This document shows positions 60,496 through 64,000 of a stretch of 64,000 nucleotides of DNA, piece after piece. Position numbers and translations under genes: made by a program. The notes beneath the pieces are model-generated. The model was not told the DNA's origin. It worked only from the letters and a program-made list of their open reading frames with translations, and did not search any database. The stretch is from Phycisphaerales bacterium (GTDB lineage: Bacteria > Planctomycetota > Phycisphaerae > Phycisphaerales > UBA1924): contig JANQNW010000017.1 in assembly GCA_028279375.1 (NCBI GenBank), positions 124,001 to 188,000 of the forward strand. Direction: 5' to 3'. The stretch's first letter is position 1; each line of letters opens with the position of its first letter.

Positions 60496-62808
60496 CTATG
60501 ATCGATCGAGCGCCGCCCGGATCCGAGGAAGCAACTCGTGGTCCGGGTGGTTGCTTGCGAGATACGCCTCGGCGCGCTGAAGATGGGGACGGGCTTCGTT
60601 GGTGCGACCCTGGCTCTCCAGCATGAGACCAAAGTGCGCTCTAAAGTTTGCGAGATAGAGATCGTTCGACTTGCCTTCGAGCGGCCCGGCGTCTGCTAGC
60701 AGTTCGCTCCAGACCTGCTCCGCCTCGTTGAATCGGTTCATCTCGGAAAGCAGCACGGCGTACTCATGTCTCGCGTGATGCCACTCGGCGTGATTGGGCT
60801 CATGGCCGGTGGATTCGAAAGTCGCGAGCGAATCGAGATACATCGCTTCCGACTCTTCGTAGCGGCCGAGTTTCCTGAGGACGCGCGCGAGCACCTTCTT
60901 CCAGGCAGACGCCCAGACATGGTTGTGGCCGGCTGCCTCGTGAAGATCAACGATCCGGCGATAGATTCGTTCTGCCGCAATGAGATCATCACGGACCTCG
61001 TGGTGTTTTCCAACAAATTGGCTTGCGCGAAGTGCTTCTATTGCACTTTCGCCGTGATTCTCCGCCGTCGAATTGGCTGTCGCCAAGAGCCTTGCAAGGA
61101 CATCGTCGTCCCTTTCGATCGCGCTCTCCGCGGTCTGCATCGTTAGCTGGTAGCGCTCTAAGAAATCGGGGTCCGCGTCGCTGTTCTCGGCAGCGGACTC
61201 ATGCTTTCGCAGTAGATCAAACGACTGCCTGAACTTGCCAACGTGATTCCACGTGCCGGCAAGTTGTTCAGCAGCGACGGAAGTGCTCGGATGCTGATCG
61301 CCATGAGCCACCAGCATAGATTCGTATGCTTCGACGAAATGGCGCTCCGCTTGATTCCACCGGCCGAAGAACGCATACCAAGTGCCGAGATGGCCGTGGA
61401 GTCTCGCATTCAAGATCGGCGTCTCGATGACCGTTGAGAGTGCTCGATCCGCGAACTCATCGATCTCATCGACTGAAATCTCCTGCTTAATGCGGGCCGC
61501 ATCGACCGTTGTCTTTAGGAAGTCAACGACGAGGATTGAAAGCGCGTTCGCGTCATCGAAGCTCCTCTCAGCTTCCATTCGCGATTCCTCTGCTTCAACT
61601 CTTGCTGCCTCGGATCGGACCAGCGCCGCGCTTGTGATCATGACGGCGACGACGAGCACTAGGAAGATCGCCGCAATGGAACTCACCAGCCCCCGGTGCC
61701 TCCGCGCGAAGAGACGTGCCTGCTTCCACGCGCCCGGACGCCTCGCCCGGATCGGCTCATCCCGCAGGAACCGACGTATCTCCTCAGCCAGTTCCGCGAC
61801 CGATTGGTATCGCTCGTCGCGATCCTTCGAGAGCGCCTTCAGCACGATCGTCTCGAGATCGCCGCGCACCACGGAGGTCACTGTGCTCGGGCGCGTCGGC
61901 TCGCTGGATTTGATCAGGCGCAGCGCCGCCGGCAGCGGTGTCGAGCTGACGTCGTAAGGAAGTCTGCCGCAAAGCAACTCATAGAGCACCACACCGAGCG
62001 AGTAGACGTCGCTGCGGATGTCGATGTCATGCGGATCGGCGTCGCATTGCTCGGGGCTCATGTATTGGAGCGTGCCGAGGAGCTGGCCGACGTTCGTCTG
62101 GAGCGTCGTGATCGCGATGTCGCTGTCCGTCCCGCGCGCCACGCCGAAGTCGATGATCTTCGGGTTTCCGTTCGAGTCGATCAGGATATTGGTTGGCTTC
62201 AGATCACGATGAATGACGCCCTTTTGATGTCCGTGGTGGACGGCGTCGCAGATCTGCGCAAAAAGCTCGAGCCGGTCCTGCAGTCGAAGTGTTTTCTCCT
62301 TCGCGAACTCCGTGAGCGTGCGCGCCCCGGCGATGTACTCCATTGCGAAGAAGGGAATCTGCTGGCCGTTGTGCTCTTGGGCGCCGGCCTCGAAGACCTG
62401 AGCGATCCCCGGATGGTGGAGCCGCGCCAGCACCTGGCTCTCGTATTTGAACCTCCGCAGCGTCGAGGGCGATGCAACCCCGGGACGGATGATCTTCAGC
62501 GCGACAGTGCGATGCGGGTCTTCCTGGACGGCGAGCAGCACCACACCCATGCCGCCGATGGCGATCTCGGATCGAACTGTGTATCGGCCGATTCGCTCGC
62601 CGATCAGGCCGATGCCGAACGCGTGCGCCGTCGCCGCGGACTCCTCACGTAGCGTGTCATTCGCCTGGTGTTGTGCGAGCAATCCCTGGACCAGCGACTT
62701 CAGGTCAGCGTCGCCTTCGCAGGTTTCCTCCAGCCAGGCGCTGCGGCCATCCGGGGGAATCTCCATGGCGTTGTCGAAGAGCTCGCGTGCGCGATCGAGA
62801 TCGGCCAT
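60496..62808 (-). CDS. Ser/Thr protein kinase with C-terminal TPR-like sensor
   Basis: A 770-residue Hanks-type kinase. The helical N-terminus (~1-70) is typical of planctomycete kinases. The kinase domain (75-345) has Gly-rich IAIGGMGVV, Lys105 in VALKII, HRDLKPTNIL (Asp202), DFGVARG (Asp220) and YMSPEQ. A membrane helix (375-397) follows, then ~370 residues of TPR-like repeats (LHGHLGTWYAFFGRWNQAER) outside. It may sense surface conditions and signal inside. The stop is 11 bases from the convergent HAF gene. tRNA-Glu lies 58 bases upstream. Confidence 0.93.
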   Translation of the reverse strand: MADLDRARELFDNAMEIPPDGRSAWLEETCEGDADLKSLVQGLLAQHQANDTLREESAATAHAFGIGLIGERIGRYTVRSEIAIGGMGVVLLAVQEDPHRTVALKIIRPGVASPSTLRRFKYESQVLARLHHPGIAQVFEAGAQEHNGQQIPFFAMEYIAGARTLTEFAKEKTLRLQDRLELFAQICDAVHHGHQKGVIHRDLKPTNILIDSNGNPKIIDFGVARGTDSDIAITTLQTNVGQLLGTLQYMSPEQCDADPHDIDIRSDVYSLGVVLYELLCGRLPYDVSSTPLPAALRLIKSSEPTRPSTVTSVVRGDLETIVLKALSKDRDERYQSVAELAEEIRRFLRDEPIRARRPGAWKQARLFARRHRGLVSSIAAIFLVLVVAVMITSAALVRSEAARVEAEESRMEAERSFDDANALSILVVDFLKTTVDAARIKQEISVDEIDEFADRALSTVIETPILNARLHGHLGTWYAFFGRWNQAERHFVEAYESMLVAHGDQHPSTSVAAEQLAGTWNHVGKFRQSFDLLRKHESAAENSDADPDFLERYQLTMQTAESAIERDDDVLARLLATANSTAENHGESAIEALRASQFVGKHHEVRDDLIAAERIYRRIVDLHEAAGHNHVWASAWKKVLARVLRKLGRYEESEAMYLDSLATFESTGHEPNHAEWHHARHEYAVLLSEMNRFNEAEQVWSELLADAGPLEGKSNDLYLANFRAHFGLMLESQGRTNEARPHLQRAEAYLASNHPDHELLPRIRAALDRS

Positions 62809-62866
62809 GGCGATTGGGAAACGGAGGGTGCGCGTCAGTCGGCGTCCCTGCCTCGATTCCTCGAAA

Positions 62867-62941
62867 TGACCCCGGCGGGATTCGAACCCGCGTTATCGCC
62901 GTGAAAGGGCGGTGTCCTAGACCTGACTAGACGACGGGGCC
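62867..62941 (-). tRNA. tRNA-Glu (anticodon TTC)
   Basis: A complete cloverleaf: acceptor GGCCCCG/CGGGGTC with one G-T pair, D arm, anticodon stem-loop CCGCC-CTTTCAC-GGCGA with anticodon TTC at 62904-62906, and T arm GCGGG-TTCGAAT-CCCGC. The 3' CCA is not encoded; the discriminator base is A. The first pair of the anticodon stem is a C-A mismatch. The identity follows the close likeness to bacterial tRNA-Glu. Confidence 0.95.
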
Positions 62942-63193
62942 GGTTGTGTGCCTCGGCGGTCGGCCAGGGGCCGGGCCGGACTGCGACGAATCTGACGATC
63001 GTGCGGGTCCTGACGCGTGAGCCGTCGAGAGGCCCGCATGGTAGGCGCGAGGGCTGGATCCCGCCAGAGGTTGAGCGTCCTTGCGACAGAGGAATCGGGG
63101 GCCGGGCCTGTGGAGGCCTGCGCTCGAAATCGACGTGGTCGCGGATCGAATTGGCCTGACCCGCCAGCCTGGCGCGCCGATACAAGAACTGCC

Positions 63194-63637
63194 ATGCTGA
63201 TGAAGCTCGAGAATCCCGACGGACCCAAACTGCACGAAGCCTCGCCCTCCCGCATCCTGGTGCGCGTGGGGATCGCGGTGGTCGTGGTCGCCGCCTTCCT
63301 GACGACGGCGAGCGTGATCACGCCCAGCGCCAGCCGCGCCTCCGATGAGGAAGGTGCCCTCACCGAGGAGCAGATCGAGCAGATGCTCGCGGAGGCCGAT
63401 CCGGTCGGCACCGAGGCGCCGGACGATCTCCCGAGCCTCGGCATGATGGAGGGGCGCGAGCGGAACATCTACATCTCCGCCTCGCCGGAGGGGCCGCGCT
63501 ACACCATCACCGACTCCCTGGGCAACATCCTTGGTGAGAACCTCACCGCCAGCGAGGTCGAGGAGCAGTTCCCTGATCTCGGCCTGGAGAACATGGTCTC
63601 CGGCGTCGGACTGATGGCGGACGTCCCGCTCGACTGA
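63194..63637 (+). CDS. Single-pass membrane protein of unknown function
   Basis: A 147-residue protein: a polar N-terminus, one membrane helix (ILVRVGIAVVVVAAFLTTAS), an acidic stretch (ASDEEGALTEEQIEQMLAEA), and a small domain with EGPRYTITDSLGNILGENLT followed by VEEQFPDLGLENM. The last part looks like a conserved module. A Met two codons later is an alternative start. It precedes nadD by 42 bases and may share its transcript. I do not recognise the family. Confidence 0.7.
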   Translation: MLMKLENPDGPKLHEASPSRILVRVGIAVVVVAAFLTTASVITPSASRASDEEGALTEEQIEQMLAEADPVGTEAPDDLPSLGMMEGRERNIYISASPEGPRYTITDSLGNILGENLTASEVEEQFPDLGLENMVSGVGLMADVPLD

Positions 63638-63679
63638 GCGAGCGCTTCGTCGCGGATGCGCAGGTAGCATCGCGTCGGC

Positions 63680-64000
63680 GTGTCTACTGACTACGAACTG
63701 ACGATTCCGGAGGACGCTGCGAGCGTTCTCGTATTCGGCGGCTCATTCGATCCGCCGCACAACGCCCATGTCGCGCTTCCGCCGATCGTGCGCGACGCCG
63801 TCGGCTGCGACTGGCTGCTGTATGTGCCGGCCGCCCGATCGCCACTCAAGGAGACGCAGAGCGGCGCGACAGGGGAAGAGCGTCTGGCCATGGTGCGCCG
63901 CGCTGTCGCCGGGATCGATCGCGCGAGTGTGACGGACCTGGAACTGCAGCGCGGTGGTGTGAGCTACACGGTCGATACGCTCCGCCAGCTCCGCGAAGCG
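63680..64000 (+). CDS. nadD: Nicotinate-nucleotide adenylyltransferase (partial at window end)
   Basis: The first 107 codons of a NadD, which makes nicotinate adenine dinucleotide from NaMN and ATP in NAD synthesis. Visible motifs are VFGGSFDPPHNAHVA (the nucleotidyltransferase signature), LLYVPAARSPLK and VSYTVDTLRQLRE, all in place. The HxGH motif reads HNAH, with Ala for Gly. The GTG at 63680 is the likely start, about 15 residues before the first strand. The rest lies beyond the window. Confidence 0.9.
   Translation, partial: MSTDYELTIPEDAASVLVFGGSFDPPHNAHVALPPIVRDAVGCDWLLYVPAARSPLKETQSGATGEERLAMVRRAVAGIDRASVTDLELQRGGVSYTVDTLRQLREA

Overview
The window looks like a chromosomal segment from a Planctomycetota bacterium, most likely class Phycisphaerae. 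This is inferred from family content, since there is no rRNA to confirm it. The pointers are high GC, secreted proteins ending in dockerin-like repeats with a terminal 'GSWG-x-C', a DUF2231/cytochrome-c fusion, an ECF sigma factor near a Ser/Thr kinase with a C-terminal sensor region, an exosortase/EPS locus, and several proteins with CxxC...CPECG zinc ribbons. I see no insertion sequence, prophage, CRISPR array or rRNA. One tRNA (Glu, anticodon TTC) is present.

Layout. 0-17.8 kb is mostly housekeeping and stress genes: an FKBP isomerase, a TatD nuclease, an exported transglutaminase-like protein, an HD-GYP protein, an isochorismatase-like hydrolase, and an operon of PPK2, a membrane PP2C-type phosphatase and a His-rich protein. 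After these come a Tat-exported flavin oxidase, a minus-strand run (amidohydrolase, two tandem zinc-ribbon paralogs, bicupin, OsmC), a Tat-exported ankyrin protein, and lipA with a 37-residue membrane protein behind it. 18.2-30.6 kb is one co-directional exopolysaccharide/exosortase locus: outer-membrane export lipoprotein, exosortase, EpsI-like protein, a 1528-residue TPR protein, a Wzz/BY-kinase-like protein and a WecA-type sugar-phosphate transferase.

30.7-43.7 kb holds prkA, trmB, a hybrid histidine kinase, a three-gene zinc-ribbon/Yip1 cluster, and a GH35-like protein whose catalytic positions are altered. 41.9-45.5 kb is a TolC-type outer-membrane protein plus a membrane-fusion protein without a pump. 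45.5-51.4 kb has a second HD-GYP protein, a small lipoprotein, a UvrC without its C-terminal HhH domain, a protein with a PEP-CTERM-like tail (a plausible exosortase substrate), and rtcB. 51.6-64 kb carries secreted CHRD/dockerin and HAF/dockerin proteins, another exported flavoprotein, a cytochrome-c membrane protein, a GNAT, an OprP/O-like porin, msrA, the ECF sigma factor and Ser/Thr kinase, tRNA-Glu, a small membrane protein and the start of nadD.

The most unusual items are the exosortase/EPS operon with a P-loop lacking its lysine and an attenuator-like leader; the zinc-ribbon/Yip1 cluster, in which one gene looks like a fusion of its two neighbours; the GH35 fold with both catalytic Glu positions occupied by Asp; the short UvrC; and the sigma factor/kinase pair separated by an opposite-strand dockerin gene.
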